NCBI GenBank assembly: GCA_910588845.1
Contig: CAJURU010000002.1
Coordinates: 112,373-176,372, forward strand
Direction: 5' to 3'
DNA from: an uncultured Lachnospiraceae bacterium
GTDB taxonomy: Bacteria > Bacillota > Clostridia > Lachnospirales > Lachnospiraceae
DNA length: 64,000 nucleotides
The number at the start of each line of letters is the position of its first letter. The stretch's first letter is position 1. Both the position numbers and the translations under genes were made by a program. Of this stretch, positions 1 through 8,578 are shown piece after piece. The notes below the pieces were generated by a model. It saw nothing but the letters and a program-made list of their open reading frames with translations. It was not told the DNA's origin and searched no databases.

Positions 1-243
1 GCGGACTTAAACAAGAGGCTTGTCGAGCGGGAGATTTCTGTAGAATTGAGCGCTGAGGCAGAGCAGTTTATTGTGGATAACGGTTACGATCCGGTCTATG
101 GGGCGCGCCCGCTCAAGCGGTATCTGCAAAAGACCGTGGAGACGTTGGCTGCGAAGCTGATTCTTGCCGATGGGGCAGGCGCCGGAGATATTATTTTTAT
201 TGAGCTTCAAAATGGCGCATTGGCTGCAAAATGTAAAAAGTAA
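1..243 (+). CDS. clpB: ClpB-type AAA+ disaggregase, C-terminal fragment
   Basis: The window opens inside this gene; the reading frame is open from base 1 to the stop at 243. The visible 80 residues carry the signature of the last small domain of class I Clp/Hsp100 ATPases, GYDPVYGARPLKRYLQ, followed by the helix VETLAAKLILADG. ClpB is a cytoplasmic hexamer that threads aggregated proteins and works with DnaK. The ending LAAKLILADG fits ClpB better than ClpC or ClpA, but with only the C-terminus visible the subfamily is not certain. A strong terminator follows, so the gene ends its transcription unit. Confidence 0.85.
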   Translation, partial: ADLNKRLVEREISVELSAEAEQFIVDNGYDPVYGARPLKRYLQKTVETLAAKLILADGAGAGDIIFIELQNGALAAKCKK

Positions 244-251
244 ATTTGCCA

Positions 252-311
252 GGAGCTGCCGCTCTCAGATACTTCAACATTTGAGAGGGCAGCTCCCAAT
301 TTTGTTATTTT
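252..311 (+). terminator. Rho-independent terminator after clpB
   Basis: GGAGCTGCC and CTCTCA (252-267) pair with TGAGAG and GGCAGCTCC (282-296), with one unpaired base, and a T-rich tail follows. Confidence 0.85.
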
Positions 312-367
312 ATTTCACATAAAGTACAGACCATCCGTCATACATTTCATAGAAGTATCTGTGGAGT

Positions 368-1126
368 ATGCAAGGGATGAGTGGAAAGAAAATTTGGCAA
401 CGGATTTGGAAGAATCATACGAAACTGCATTTCTGGGAAAAATGTCTGGTGTTTGATTTATTTTGCATCTGTTTGGCGACGGGCGCTATTATGAGCGGCA
501 CAGGACATTTGGGGGCCGAAAATGAGGGCGTTTTGGCGACCGCTCAGGTTCAGAAAGATACGCAGCAGGAAACGAAAAAAATTGCGCTTACCTTTGACGA
601 CGGCCCGCATCCTCAGTATACGCCGGAAATGCTTGCCGCATTAAAAGATCGGGATGTGAAGGCAACGTTTTTTCTGTTGGGGGAGGAGGTTGAGAAATAC
701 CCGGAAATTGTCGAAGAGATTTATGAGCAGGGGCATTTGATTGGCAACCATTCCTACAAACATGAACAGCTCAGTAAGCTCTCTATGAAACAGGCTTGTG
801 AGCAAGTGAATCGGACTAATGAGTTGATTTGCGACGTTACCGGCACATATCCTTCCTATATCCGCCCGCCGTTTGGCGACTGGCATGAGAAGTTAGACTG
901 CGAGGTAAATATGGTGGAGGTGCTCTGGGATGTGGACACACTTGACTGGTCCAGCCAGAATCATGCGCAGATTGTAAATAAGGTATTAAAAAATGTACAG
1001 GAAAATGATATAATACTCATGCATGACGGTTATGAAACCTCTGTCACTGCGGCAGAGGAGATAATAGATACCTTAAAGAAGCAAGGATATGAATTTGTGA
1101 CGGTCGATGAAATTTTGTTTGATTAG
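368..1126 (+). CDS. Polysaccharide (peptidoglycan) deacetylase, NodB family
   Basis: This 252-residue protein has an N-terminal membrane anchor (about residues 26-44) and one NodB homology domain, so it probably acts outside the cell, removing acetyl groups from peptidoglycan or another N-acetylated glycan. The full motif set is visible: TFDDGPH (75-81, catalytic Asp and metal Asp), GNHSYKH (H128 and H132 as metal ligands), RPPFG (166-170), the DVDTLDW motif, and LMHDG with the catalytic His. An alternative start at 377 is about as likely because GGAG at 363-366 is better spaced for it. Terminator hairpin upstream and rarA about 65 bp downstream on the same strand. The exact substrate is not visible. 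Confidence 0.85.
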   Translation: MQGMSGKKIWQRIWKNHTKLHFWEKCLVFDLFCICLATGAIMSGTGHLGAENEGVLATAQVQKDTQQETKKIALTFDDGPHPQYTPEMLAALKDRDVKATFFLLGEEVEKYPEIVEEIYEQGHLIGNHSYKHEQLSKLSMKQACEQVNRTNELICDVTGTYPSYIRPPFGDWHEKLDCEVNMVEVLWDVDTLDWSSQNHAQIVNKVLKNVQENDIILMHDGYETSVTAAEEIIDTLKKQGYEFVTVDEILFD

Positions 1127-1191
1127 TACAAATAATTTAAGTGCGTATTTTTCTTTGTGCTAGTAAGGGAGATACGAAGGAGGAGCCTTCC

Positions 1192-2517
1192 ATGGATTTA
1201 TTTGATTATATGCGGGAGCAGAATAAGCAAAAGGATTCGCCGCTTGCCAGCCGTCTGCGTCCGGTAAAGCTGGAAGAGGTGGCAGGGCAGCAGCATATAA
1301 TAGGTAAAGATAAATTGCTTTATCGTGCCATCATGGCGGATAAATTGAGTTCGATTATTTTTTATGGTCCGCCGGGAACAGGTAAGACGACGCTGGCGAA
1401 GGTCATTGCCAATACCACAAGTGCGGAATTTACCCAGATCAATGCTACGGCGGCCGGGAAAAAAGATATGGAACAGGTGGTGCGGCAGGCGAAGGATACC
1501 CAGGGTATGTACGGGCGCAAGACAATACTGTTCATTGATGAAATTCATCGGTTTAACAAGGGACAGCAAGATTATTTGCTGCCTTTTGTAGAGGATGGGA
1601 CCATTATTCTGGTTGGCGCGACGACGGAGAACCCCTATTTTGAAGTAAACAACGCGTTGTTGTCCCGCTCGGTGATTTTTGAGCTCAAGCCGCTTGCTGC
1701 AGAGGATATAAAAAAGATTATTCTGCGTGCAGTTTCGGATAGCGAGAAAGGTGTGGGAGCGTATCAGGCGCAGATAGCGGAAGATGCCCTGGAGTTTCTT
1801 GCTGAGGCGGCGAACGGCGACGCCAGGGCGGCGCTGACGGCGGTGGAACTGGGCGTGCTCACCACTCCGCGAAGTGAGGATGGGATAATTCACATTACGC
1901 TTGCAGTTGCTTCCGAGTGCATACAGAAGCGGGTAGTGCGTTATGATAAGAGCGGGGATAACCATTACGATACAGTTTCTGCTTTTATCAAGAGTATGCG
2001 CGGCTCCGACCCGGATGCAGCCGTGTATTACTTGGCGCGGATGCTTTATGCCGGGGAGGATATCCGTTTCATTGCCCGGCGGATTGTGATTTGCGCTTCC
2101 GAGGATGTAGGAAATGCAGACCCGAATGCCTTGACGGTGGCAGTCAGCGCGGCGCAGGCGGTAGAACGCATTGGTATGCCGGAGGCGCAGATTATCTTGT
2201 CTCAGGCAGTCGCTTATGTGGCGTGTGCACCCAAGAGCAATGCCGCTTGTCTGGCAATTTCGCGCGCCATGGAGGCAGTCAGGGACACGCAGGCAATGCC
2301 GGTTCCCGTACATTTGCAGGATTCCCATTACCGGGGTGCGAAGCAGCTCGGGCATGGCAGTGGATATCTCTATGCGCACGATTATCCCAACCATTATGTA
2401 AAACAGCAATATCTGCCGGACGGCATGGCGGGCATGCGGTTTTATGAGCCCACGGAAAATGGATATGAGCGGCAAATTCAGACACATATGGCATTTCTAA
2501 AAGGAGAAAGTCCGTGA
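1192..2517 (+). CDS. rarA: Replication-associated recombination protein RarA (MgsA), copy 1
   Basis: RarA is an AAA+ ATPase of the clamp-loader clade that acts at stalled replication forks together with SSB. The 441-residue product has the family N-terminus with PLASRLRP, Walker A GPPGTGKTT (59-67), Walker B LFIDEIHRF, sensor 1 GATTENP and the C-terminal tetramerisation/MgsA_C region with APKSNA. I chose the ATG at 1192 rather than the upstream in-frame GTG at 1141 because AAGGAGGAG lies just before it. A second paralogue lies at 26667-27989. This copy has KKDMEQVVRQAK where the other has the more usual IKEIKEV. Confidence 0.92.
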   Translation: MDLFDYMREQNKQKDSPLASRLRPVKLEEVAGQQHIIGKDKLLYRAIMADKLSSIIFYGPPGTGKTTLAKVIANTTSAEFTQINATAAGKKDMEQVVRQAKDTQGMYGRKTILFIDEIHRFNKGQQDYLLPFVEDGTIILVGATTENPYFEVNNALLSRSVIFELKPLAAEDIKKIILRAVSDSEKGVGAYQAQIAEDALEFLAEAANGDARAALTAVELGVLTTPRSEDGIIHITLAVASECIQKRVVRYDKSGDNHYDTVSAFIKSMRGSDPDAAVYYLARMLYAGEDIRFIARRIVICASEDVGNADPNALTVAVSAAQAVERIGMPEAQIILSQAVAYVACAPKSNAACLAISRAMEAVRDTQAMPVPVHLQDSHYRGAKQLGHGSGYLYAHDYPNHYVKQQYLPDGMAGMRFYEPTENGYERQIQTHMAFLKGESP

Positions 2518-2552
2518 TGCACGGACATATGTAAATTTATCAAAGAAAATGC

Positions 2553-2581
2553 TTTACAATCTTTTAACTATGGTGCATAAT
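2553..2581 (+). promoter_or_regulatory. Possible promoter before aminotransferase gene
   Basis: TTTACA, 17 bp, CATAAT, about 105 bp upstream of the start codon. Two mismatches to consensus; no operator seen. Confidence 0.4.
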
Positions 2582-2686
2582 ATGGCATGAAGCAACGAGC
2601 AGTGCCAAAACTGCCAGGGACAGATTGCCTGAAAAAGGGCAAAACTGCCAGGAAGAAGAAAAACAGAACTTCAGGAGGATAAAACG

Positions 2687-3991
2687 ATGCAGTCATTTCA
2701 GGAGATGAGCAGGGAGGAGTTATTACGCGAGAAAGAGGAGTTGACAGCCGCTTACCAGAAATATGCAGAGAGTGGGCTCAAGCTGGATATGTCCAGAGGA
2801 AAGCCTTCTTTGGAACAGCTTGATATATCTATGGGCATGATGGATGTGTTGAGCAAAGGAACGGATTTGAAGTGCGAGGATGGGACAGACTGCCGAAATT
2901 ATGGTGTGTTGGACGGTATACATGAGGCCAAGGTGTTGTTGGGCGATATGATTGAATGTCATCCTGACAATATCATTATCTATGGAAATTCCAGCCTGAA
3001 TATCATGTATGATACCATTTCACGTTCCATGACTCACGGTGTGATGGGGAGTACTCCCTGGTGTAAACTGGATAAGGTAAAGTTTTTATGCCCGGTGCCA
3101 GGTTATGACAGGCATTTTACGATTACAGAATATTTTGGGATTGAGATGATTAACGTACCTATGCTTTCCACAGGCCCGGATATGGATATGGTGGAGGAGC
3201 TTGTGAGCAGGGATGACGCAATCAAGGGTATCTGGTGTGTGCCTAAGTATTCAAATCCTCAGGGAATTACCTACTCGGATGAGACGGTGCGCCGTTTTGC
3301 AAGACTGAAACCGGCGGCAGAAGATTTCCGTATTTATTGGGATAACGCTTACGGTGTGCATCATCTGTATGATATTGACCAGGATCATCTTGTGGAAATC
3401 CTTGCCGAGTGCAAACGTGCAGGCAATCCTGACATGGTGTACAAATTCTGCTCCACATCAAAAATTAGTTTTCCAGGTTCTGGTGTTGCGGCAATCGCCA
3501 CCTCTAAGAATAACCTGGTCGATATTAAGAAACAGTTGCAGGTTCAGACGATTGGACATGATAAGGTAAATCAGCTGCGCCATGTGAGATTTTTTAAGGA
3601 TATCCATGGTATGACGGAGCATATGAGGAAGCATGCGGACATTTTGCGGCCAAAGTTTGAGATGATCATAGATACCTTTGAGCGGGAGTTGGCAGGCAGA
3701 GATGCTGGAAGCTGGGTGGCGCCAAAAGGAGGATATTTTATTTCTTTTGAAGCGACAGAAGGCTGTGCCAAGGCAATTGTGGCCAAGGCGAAAGAAGCAG
3801 GAGTAACTATGACGCCTGCGGGCGCGCCTTATCCTTATGGAAAAGACCCCAAGGACGCTACAATCCGTATTGCACCCTCGTATCCGACATTGGAGGAGTT
3901 AAAAATGGCAACTGATATTTTTGTAACTTGTGTGAAGTTAGTCACAATAGATAAGGTCTTAGAGAGCAGGACGGATGCTGGCAGCCAGTAA
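2687..3991 (+). CDS. Class I aminotransferase, aspartate aminotransferase subgroup Ic
   Basis: A 434-residue PLP enzyme resembling the fold-type I aspartate aminotransferases of subgroup Ic (PF12897-like), which are longer and divergent from AspC. Visible landmarks are LDMSRGKPS near the N-terminus, the substrate/cofactor segment PKYSNPQG (187-193, Asn190), the cofactor Asp in YWDNAYG (219) and the Schiff-base lysine in STSKISFPG (Lys259). A strong AGGAGG site precedes the ATG. Likely reaction: transamination between aspartate or another dicarboxylic amino acid and 2-oxoglutarate in the cytoplasm. Substrate specificity is inferred from family only. Confidence 0.85.
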   Translation: MQSFQEMSREELLREKEELTAAYQKYAESGLKLDMSRGKPSLEQLDISMGMMDVLSKGTDLKCEDGTDCRNYGVLDGIHEAKVLLGDMIECHPDNIIIYGNSSLNIMYDTISRSMTHGVMGSTPWCKLDKVKFLCPVPGYDRHFTITEYFGIEMINVPMLSTGPDMDMVEELVSRDDAIKGIWCVPKYSNPQGITYSDETVRRFARLKPAAEDFRIYWDNAYGVHHLYDIDQDHLVEILAECKRAGNPDMVYKFCSTSKISFPGSGVAAIATSKNNLVDIKKQLQVQTIGHDKVNQLRHVRFFKDIHGMTEHMRKHADILRPKFEMIIDTFERELAGRDAGSWVAPKGGYFISFEATEGCAKAIVAKAKEAGVTMTPAGAPYPYGKDPKDATIRIAPSYPTLEELKMATDIFVTCVKLVTIDKVLESRTDAGSQ

Positions 3992-4033
3992 GCTGTGGCT
4001 GGGCATCAGACAGGTAAGAAAGGAAATGGCAAT

Positions 4034-4681
4034 ATGGATGTGGCAGACAAATTCAGCGAAGGTGTAGACAGTTGGGAAACGGTAATCTTTCTGTATAATT
4101 CTGCTTTAAAAGAAGTGGGGACGAAGCTTGAGATTTTAAATGATGAGTTTCGCCATATACACAATTATAATCCCATTGAATATATTAAGTCCAGAATCAA
4201 GACGGCTGAAAGCATTGTCAAGAAACTCAAGAGAAATCATTATGAGAGTACGATTGAGAATATGGTCAACCATGTGAATGATATTGCGGGAATTCGTCTT
4301 GTGTGTTCATTTACATCGGATATTTATCGGCTGGCGGAAATGATTGGCAGGCAGAATGACCTTACGGTGGTCTCTGTCAAGGATTATATCAAGAATCCGA
4401 AAGACAGCGGTTATAAGAGCTATCATATGTTAGTTACCGTACCCATTTTCCTGACGGACCGTGTGATCGACACGAAGGTGGAGATTCAAATCCGTACGAT
4501 TGCCATGGATTTCTGGGCAAGTCTGGAGCATAAAATTTACTATAAATTTGAGGGAGATGCGCCGGAATATATCAGCCGTGATTTGCGGGAGTGTGCAGGA
4601 ATTGTATCAATGCTGGACGCAAAAATGCTTTCCCTGAATGAAGCCATCCTACAGGCAAAGGAAGAACAGGAAGACGGTTAG
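4034..4681 (+). CDS. Small alarmone synthetase, RelQ-like GTP pyrophosphokinase
   Basis: This 215-residue protein has only the RelA/SpoT synthetase domain, without the HD hydrolase or TGS/ACT domains, so it should make (p)ppGpp from ATP and GDP/GTP and not degrade it. Visible family motifs: RIKTAESIVKKL, NDIAGIR, KNPKDSGYKSYH and the catalytic-loop region VEIQIRT followed by MDFWASLEHK. The start at 4034 is favoured over an upstream GTG at 3995 by AGGAAA about nine bases before it. It lies 42 bp after the aminotransferase and is probably co-transcribed with it. Confidence 0.9.
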   Translation: MDVADKFSEGVDSWETVIFLYNSALKEVGTKLEILNDEFRHIHNYNPIEYIKSRIKTAESIVKKLKRNHYESTIENMVNHVNDIAGIRLVCSFTSDIYRLAEMIGRQNDLTVVSVKDYIKNPKDSGYKSYHMLVTVPIFLTDRVIDTKVEIQIRTIAMDFWASLEHKIYYKFEGDAPEYISRDLRECAGIVSMLDAKMLSLNEAILQAKEEQEDG

Positions 4682-4739
4682 AATACGGATTTCCCTGAAA
4701 TAAAAAACATACGACAAGACCGGAAAAGGGAAGAATAGA

Positions 4740-5576
4740 ATGATGAAAGTAACGATTTTGACAGAGAATACAGTCTATAAGCGGGGACTTTTGGCTGAAC
4801 ATGGTTTGTCCCTGCTTATTGATACTGGTAGGCGGAGATATCTTTTCGATACCGGACAGAGCCGTGTGTTTCTGCATAATGCGGTAAAGCTGGGGATTGA
4901 TTTAAAGGGGTTGGACGGCGTTATTTTGAGCCATGGGCATTATGACCATGGCGGCGGCCTGGAATACTGGCAGGAGTTGGGGGATGCGCCAATCTATATC
5001 CAGGAAAAAGCGTTTGAAAAGAAGTACAATGAAAATCCCCGCACGAAAAAATTGTATTATATTGGCTTGGAAGATAAGGGAAGTTGGCAGAAAAAGGCGG
5101 ATATCAGGAGGCTCTCTGGCGGAGGTACGCAGATTTCAGAGGGCGTGTATCTGCTCTCGGAGGTTCCATATACGACTGATTTTGAGCCTCTTCCAGGCTG
5201 TTTTTGGAAGTATGGTTTACAGCATCCGGGATATGAGCTGCTGGCAGACAAGATGGAGGACGAACAGCTTTTGGTGATTGAGACGGAGGAAGGGCTGTGC
5301 GTCTTTGCAGGCTGTGCCCATGCCGGAATTATCAATTGCCTGCGCTATGTGCAGACTGTTTTTTCCGGTAAGAACATTCATTGTCTTGTGGCCGGTATGC
5401 ATCTGAAAAATTGTGATGCCAACCGCGTGGAAAAGACGATTGATACGCTCAAGGAACTAAAGATTGATATTGTAATGCCGGTGCATTGTACGGGAATGCG
5501 CGCGATTGCAGCAATGAGGGAAGGTCTGGGAAGCGTCTGTATCTTGCCGGAAGTTGGGAAAGAATTAGAAATCTAA
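4740..5576 (+). CDS. MBL-fold metallohydrolase (COG1237 type)
   Basis: A 278-residue metallo-beta-lactamase-fold protein. The zinc motif is SHGHYDHGG (His65, His67, Asp69, His70), followed by GCAHAG, GMHL and the terminal metal His in PVHCTG. The overall pattern (LTENT near the N-terminus, long insert, GCAHAG) is that of the group often annotated as a dihydropterin/beta-ribofuranosylaminobenzene phosphate synthase-like hydrolase; the true substrate is unknown. Start ATGATG; either Met could be used. It sits between the alarmone synthetase and an O-antigen-ligase-like gene on the same strand. Confidence 0.8.
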   Translation: MMKVTILTENTVYKRGLLAEHGLSLLIDTGRRRYLFDTGQSRVFLHNAVKLGIDLKGLDGVILSHGHYDHGGGLEYWQELGDAPIYIQEKAFEKKYNENPRTKKLYYIGLEDKGSWQKKADIRRLSGGGTQISEGVYLLSEVPYTTDFEPLPGCFWKYGLQHPGYELLADKMEDEQLLVIETEEGLCVFAGCAHAGIINCLRYVQTVFSGKNIHCLVAGMHLKNCDANRVEKTIDTLKELKIDIVMPVHCTGMRAIAAMREGLGSVCILPEVGKELEI

Positions 5577-5594
5577 GGATAAATGGAGGGCAAA

Positions 5595-7253
5595 ATGAAG
5601 CAGAAGAAAAGCGTGATGTACATATTTCTGGAAGGGGCGGCGGCGTTGGCGGTAATTTTAATGCTTGGCCTTTTTCCGCTGTACTTTCAGGATAATTATC
5701 TTGACATGTCCAATGCTAAACTTAACTTTTTCCGCGTATGTTCTGTTGGGCTGATCTTGGCGTCCGTCCTGTTTATCTGCATGGACTGGCTGCAACGTTA
5801 TAAAGAGGAGATGCGAAGCAGAAATAAAAAGCGAAAGAGAAAAGCGCAGGCCAATACACAGGAACAGCCGGCAGACAAGTTGCAGGCATTACGGCAGTGG
5901 CTTGGCAATATATCTGTCACGACCTGGTTTGCAGTAATCTTTGCGGCGGGGATACTCATTGCTACGGTATTCTCAGCAAATCCACAGGAATCCTGGCTGG
6001 GTTTGGAGGGCAGGAAACTCGGGGCGCTTGTGTGGCTGTTGTGTATTGCTATGTATATTATAATTGGCAAGTACTTAAATCTGGGAAAGTGGACTGCATG
6101 GGTGTTTTTAGCTGCAAATATCCTGGTATGTTTATTGGCAGTTCTCAACTTTTGGGCAGTTGATCCCTTAAATATGTACAGTAACCTTGCGACCGAACAG
6201 CATGGGGGATTTATCAGTACCATCGGTAATGTCAATGCCTGTTCCAGTTATCTGTGTATGACGGTGCCGGCCGGCATGACGCTCTATTTTGTGACGGAGG
6301 ACAAGTATCTGAGAGTGGCATCAGGTATTTTTCTGGCATTCGGTTTTCTTGCCGGTTACTGTGCTGGTAGTGAGAGCTGGGTATTGGGGCTTCTGGTATC
6401 TTTTTTAGTAATGATATGGTTTGCAATGCGCAGTCATGAGCAAATGCAGAGGTTTCTGGAAATCTGTGCAATTTATTGGGGTGTTAGTGTTATACTCAAA
6501 ATTATGGTACTTATTGCGGATGCATCAGGGTTTGTAAGTTACATGTTCGTTTATTTTAAAGGCAATAAACTACAGAATGGACTTATGCTTAACGGATATG
6601 TATTAGCAGTAGAGGGCATACTGATTGCAGGAATTATATTTTTCATTTGGAACAGGAAGAAATCAGGCAAAGAGTTGCCGTATGGCATGATAAGAAAGAT
6701 TATTTTTATTGCAGTGGCAGTTGTGGCATTTATAGGTATCTTGTCGATCGCTGCTGCTAACTTGAACCGTTCAACCTGGGAGGGTGCATTTTCTGTCTTG
6801 GAACGTTTGCGGTTACAGGATTCCTGGGGAAGCAGCAGAGGATACATCTGGCGGATAACCATGGAATCGTGGCTTGACTTACCGTTGTGGGATAAGATTA
6901 CCGGTTATGGCGTCAATTATTACCATATGTTTATCCAACAATATGGCGGAGCGGAGGTTGCAGAGTATTTCGGCGGGGCCTTGCTTGTGGACGCCCACAA
7001 TGAGCTGATGCAGATTGTTACAACTATGGGTGTGTTAGGAACAGTCGGCTATTTTGGACTTTTGATTAGCACGATTGTGAAATCAGCGAAGAAGGTTACG
7101 GTTCGCCCGTCACTGATTTTAGGTGTGATTGTGGTTTGCAGTTACATTGCGCAAGGGCTTGTCAATAACCCTACCGTATTCTTAACCCCCTACCTGTTTC
7201 TGATGCTGGGAATTATCAAGAGTATGGAGAGAGACAGAGATGCCGAAAAGTAA
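5595..7253 (+). CDS. O-antigen ligase-like multi-pass membrane protein
   Basis: A 552-residue membrane protein with about ten or more hydrophobic segments and a basic cytoplasmic stretch near residues 75-95 (RNKKRKRK). The loop containing FSANPQESWLGLEGRKLG and the large extracytoplasmic loop before DAHNELMQ are typical of the Wzy_C/O-antigen ligase superfamily, which transfers lipid-linked glycans. GGAGGG just before the ATG at 5595 argues against the in-frame ATG at 5583. Its end overlaps the next gene by 14 bases. In Firmicutes the acceptor is unknown: cell-wall glycopolymer or surface glycoprotein are both possible. Confidence 0.7.
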   Translation: MKQKKSVMYIFLEGAAALAVILMLGLFPLYFQDNYLDMSNAKLNFFRVCSVGLILASVLFICMDWLQRYKEEMRSRNKKRKRKAQANTQEQPADKLQALRQWLGNISVTTWFAVIFAAGILIATVFSANPQESWLGLEGRKLGALVWLLCIAMYIIIGKYLNLGKWTAWVFLAANILVCLLAVLNFWAVDPLNMYSNLATEQHGGFISTIGNVNACSSYLCMTVPAGMTLYFVTEDKYLRVASGIFLAFGFLAGYCAGSESWVLGLLVSFLVMIWFAMRSHEQMQRFLEICAIYWGVSVILKIMVLIADASGFVSYMFVYFKGNKLQNGLMLNGYVLAVEGILIAGIIFFIWNRKKSGKELPYGMIRKIIFIAVAVVAFIGILSIAAANLNRSTWEGAFSVLERLRLQDSWGSSRGYIWRITMESWLDLPLWDKITGYGVNYYHMFIQQYGGAEVAEYFGGALLVDAHNELMQIVTTMGVLGTVGYFGLLISTIVKSAKKVTVRPSLILGVIVVCSYIAQGLVNNPTVFLTPYLFLMLGIIKSMERDRDAEK

Positions 7254-8037
7254 GGAGCAGCACAATAGCAAGGAGATATTAAATTTGGCGGTGTCGATGG
7301 GAGAAGAACTGCTGAAAAACGGCGGTGAAATCTACCGGGTGCAGGAGACGGTTGGCCGCGTCATGGAGGCATATGGCGTGCGGGATTACCACGTCTTTGT
7401 TGTAACAAACGGTATTTTTGCTACGGTTCATGAGCAGGGGGAGGATGCTGGAAGCATGGTAAGGGACGTTCCTCTCGGAGATATCAATCTTGAGAAAATT
7501 GCAGGAATCAATCAACTGTCCAGAGAAATCTGCCAGGGTTCCTGTAGTCTCAAGGAGGCGTATCGGCGATTGGAGCAGTGCAAAAACGCTTCCCCCATGC
7601 GGGACGCTTTTCTAGTGTTGGCGTGTGGGGTTGAGAGCGCAGGATTTTGTTTTCTTCTGGGCGGGACGCCTTTTGATAGTATTTTCTCATTTTTGCTGGG
7701 GTTGCTGCTGCAAGCTTTTTTGGTGGCGGGGACAAAGCGCAACGTTTCAAAGTTTCTGCTGAATATTTTAGGAAGCGCGTGGGTGACGGCAGGCAGTTTG
7801 ATGCTTTATGGAATAGGGCTGGATGTTCAATCCGACCGCATTATTATCGGCGGCATTATTGTCTTGATGCCGGGGGTTGCATTGGTAACCGGTATCCGCG
7901 ACTCGTTTAACGGGGATTACCTGTCAGGCGGCATTCGATTAATGGACGCACTGTTGACGGGAATCTGTATTGCCGTAGGAGTGGGCGCCGCAGTTAAGGT
8001 ATTCCAATTGCTGGGAGGAGGTGCGTTGCCGATATGA
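7240..8037 (+). CDS. Threonine/serine exporter, ThrE N-terminal half (DUF1212)
   Basis: This 265-residue protein matches the first half of ThrE-type exporters: a cytoplasmic/amphipathic region with GEELLKNGGEIYRVQETV, then about five membrane segments including IIIGGIIVLMPGVALVTGIRD. In many Firmicutes ThrE is split in two adjacent genes, as here: the next gene supplies the second half and overlaps by four bases (ATGA), so translation is probably coupled. It also overlaps the preceding gene by 14 bases. Expected role is export of threonine or serine driven by the proton motive force; specificity is inferred from family. Confidence 0.85.
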   Translation: MPKSKEQHNSKEILNLAVSMGEELLKNGGEIYRVQETVGRVMEAYGVRDYHVFVVTNGIFATVHEQGEDAGSMVRDVPLGDINLEKIAGINQLSREICQGSCSLKEAYRRLEQCKNASPMRDAFLVLACGVESAGFCFLLGGTPFDSIFSFLLGLLLQAFLVAGTKRNVSKFLLNILGSAWVTAGSLMLYGIGLDVQSDRIIIGGIIVLMPGVALVTGIRDSFNGDYLSGGIRLMDALLTGICIAVGVGAAVKVFQLLGGGALPI

Positions 8038-8495
8038 TTGTCCAATTATTTGTTGCCGTTATATCTACGTTGGCATTTGCAGTGCTTTTCCATGTGCCCA
8101 AACAGGAATATTTTTACTGTGCAGTGAACGGAGGCCTGGGCTGGATGGTTTATAAGCTCAGTCTGGGATGTGGGTTTGGGGTTCCGGTCTCATCACTATG
8201 GGCGACGCTGACGCTGACGTTAGTGGCGAGAATGCTCTCCGCTTTGCGAAAAATGCCGAGCACGGTATTTCTGTTGGCGGGTATTTTTACGCTTGTTCCG
8301 GGGTCAGGCGTCTATTATACGGCGTATTATCTGATAATGAATGAACTGTCTAAAAGCACGGCAAAAGGCATTGAAACATTTAAGATTGCAGGCGCGATTG
8401 TGTTAGGGATTATCTTCGGGCTTGCGTTGCCGCAGAGTTGGTTTAACCGTTTGGGAAGATTGACAGATAAAAAAGGAACATCCGAAAAAGTTTGA
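8034..8495 (+). CDS. Threonine/serine exporter, ThrE C-terminal half (DUF3815)
   Basis: A 153-residue protein with about four hydrophobic helices and the family pattern VLFHVPKQEYFYCAVNGGLGW near the N-terminus and FTLVPGSGVYYTAYYLI in the middle. It is the partner of the preceding gene, with overlapping stop and start. The terminator stem begins inside its last codons, so this is the end of the operon. Confidence 0.85.
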   Translation: MIVQLFVAVISTLAFAVLFHVPKQEYFYCAVNGGLGWMVYKLSLGCGFGVPVSSLWATLTLTLVARMLSALRKMPSTVFLLAGIFTLVPGSGVYYTAYYLIMNELSKSTAKGIETFKIAGAIVLGIIFGLALPQSWFNRLGRLTDKKGTSEKV

Positions 8496-8520
8496 AACTT
8501 TCGGATGCTTCCTTTTTTAT
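8472..8520 (+). terminator. Rho-independent terminator after thrE-like pair
   Basis: AAGGAACATCCGAAA (8473-8487) pairs with TTTCGGATGCTTCCTT (8499-8514) with one mismatch, followed by TTTTTAT. The stem overlaps the stop codon of the upstream gene. Confidence 0.85.
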
Positions 8521-8578
8521 TTTATAAAAAGACCTTGTTGCATTAACCTGTGAAAGTACAGGATTTTACTTGAAAGAA

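Noticed and set aside
1198..2487. 429-codon open frame on the minus strand across rarA copy 1
   Set aside because: It is antisense to a clear RarA gene, has no ribosome site and its composition (Arg, His, Cys rich) is typical of a shadow frame.
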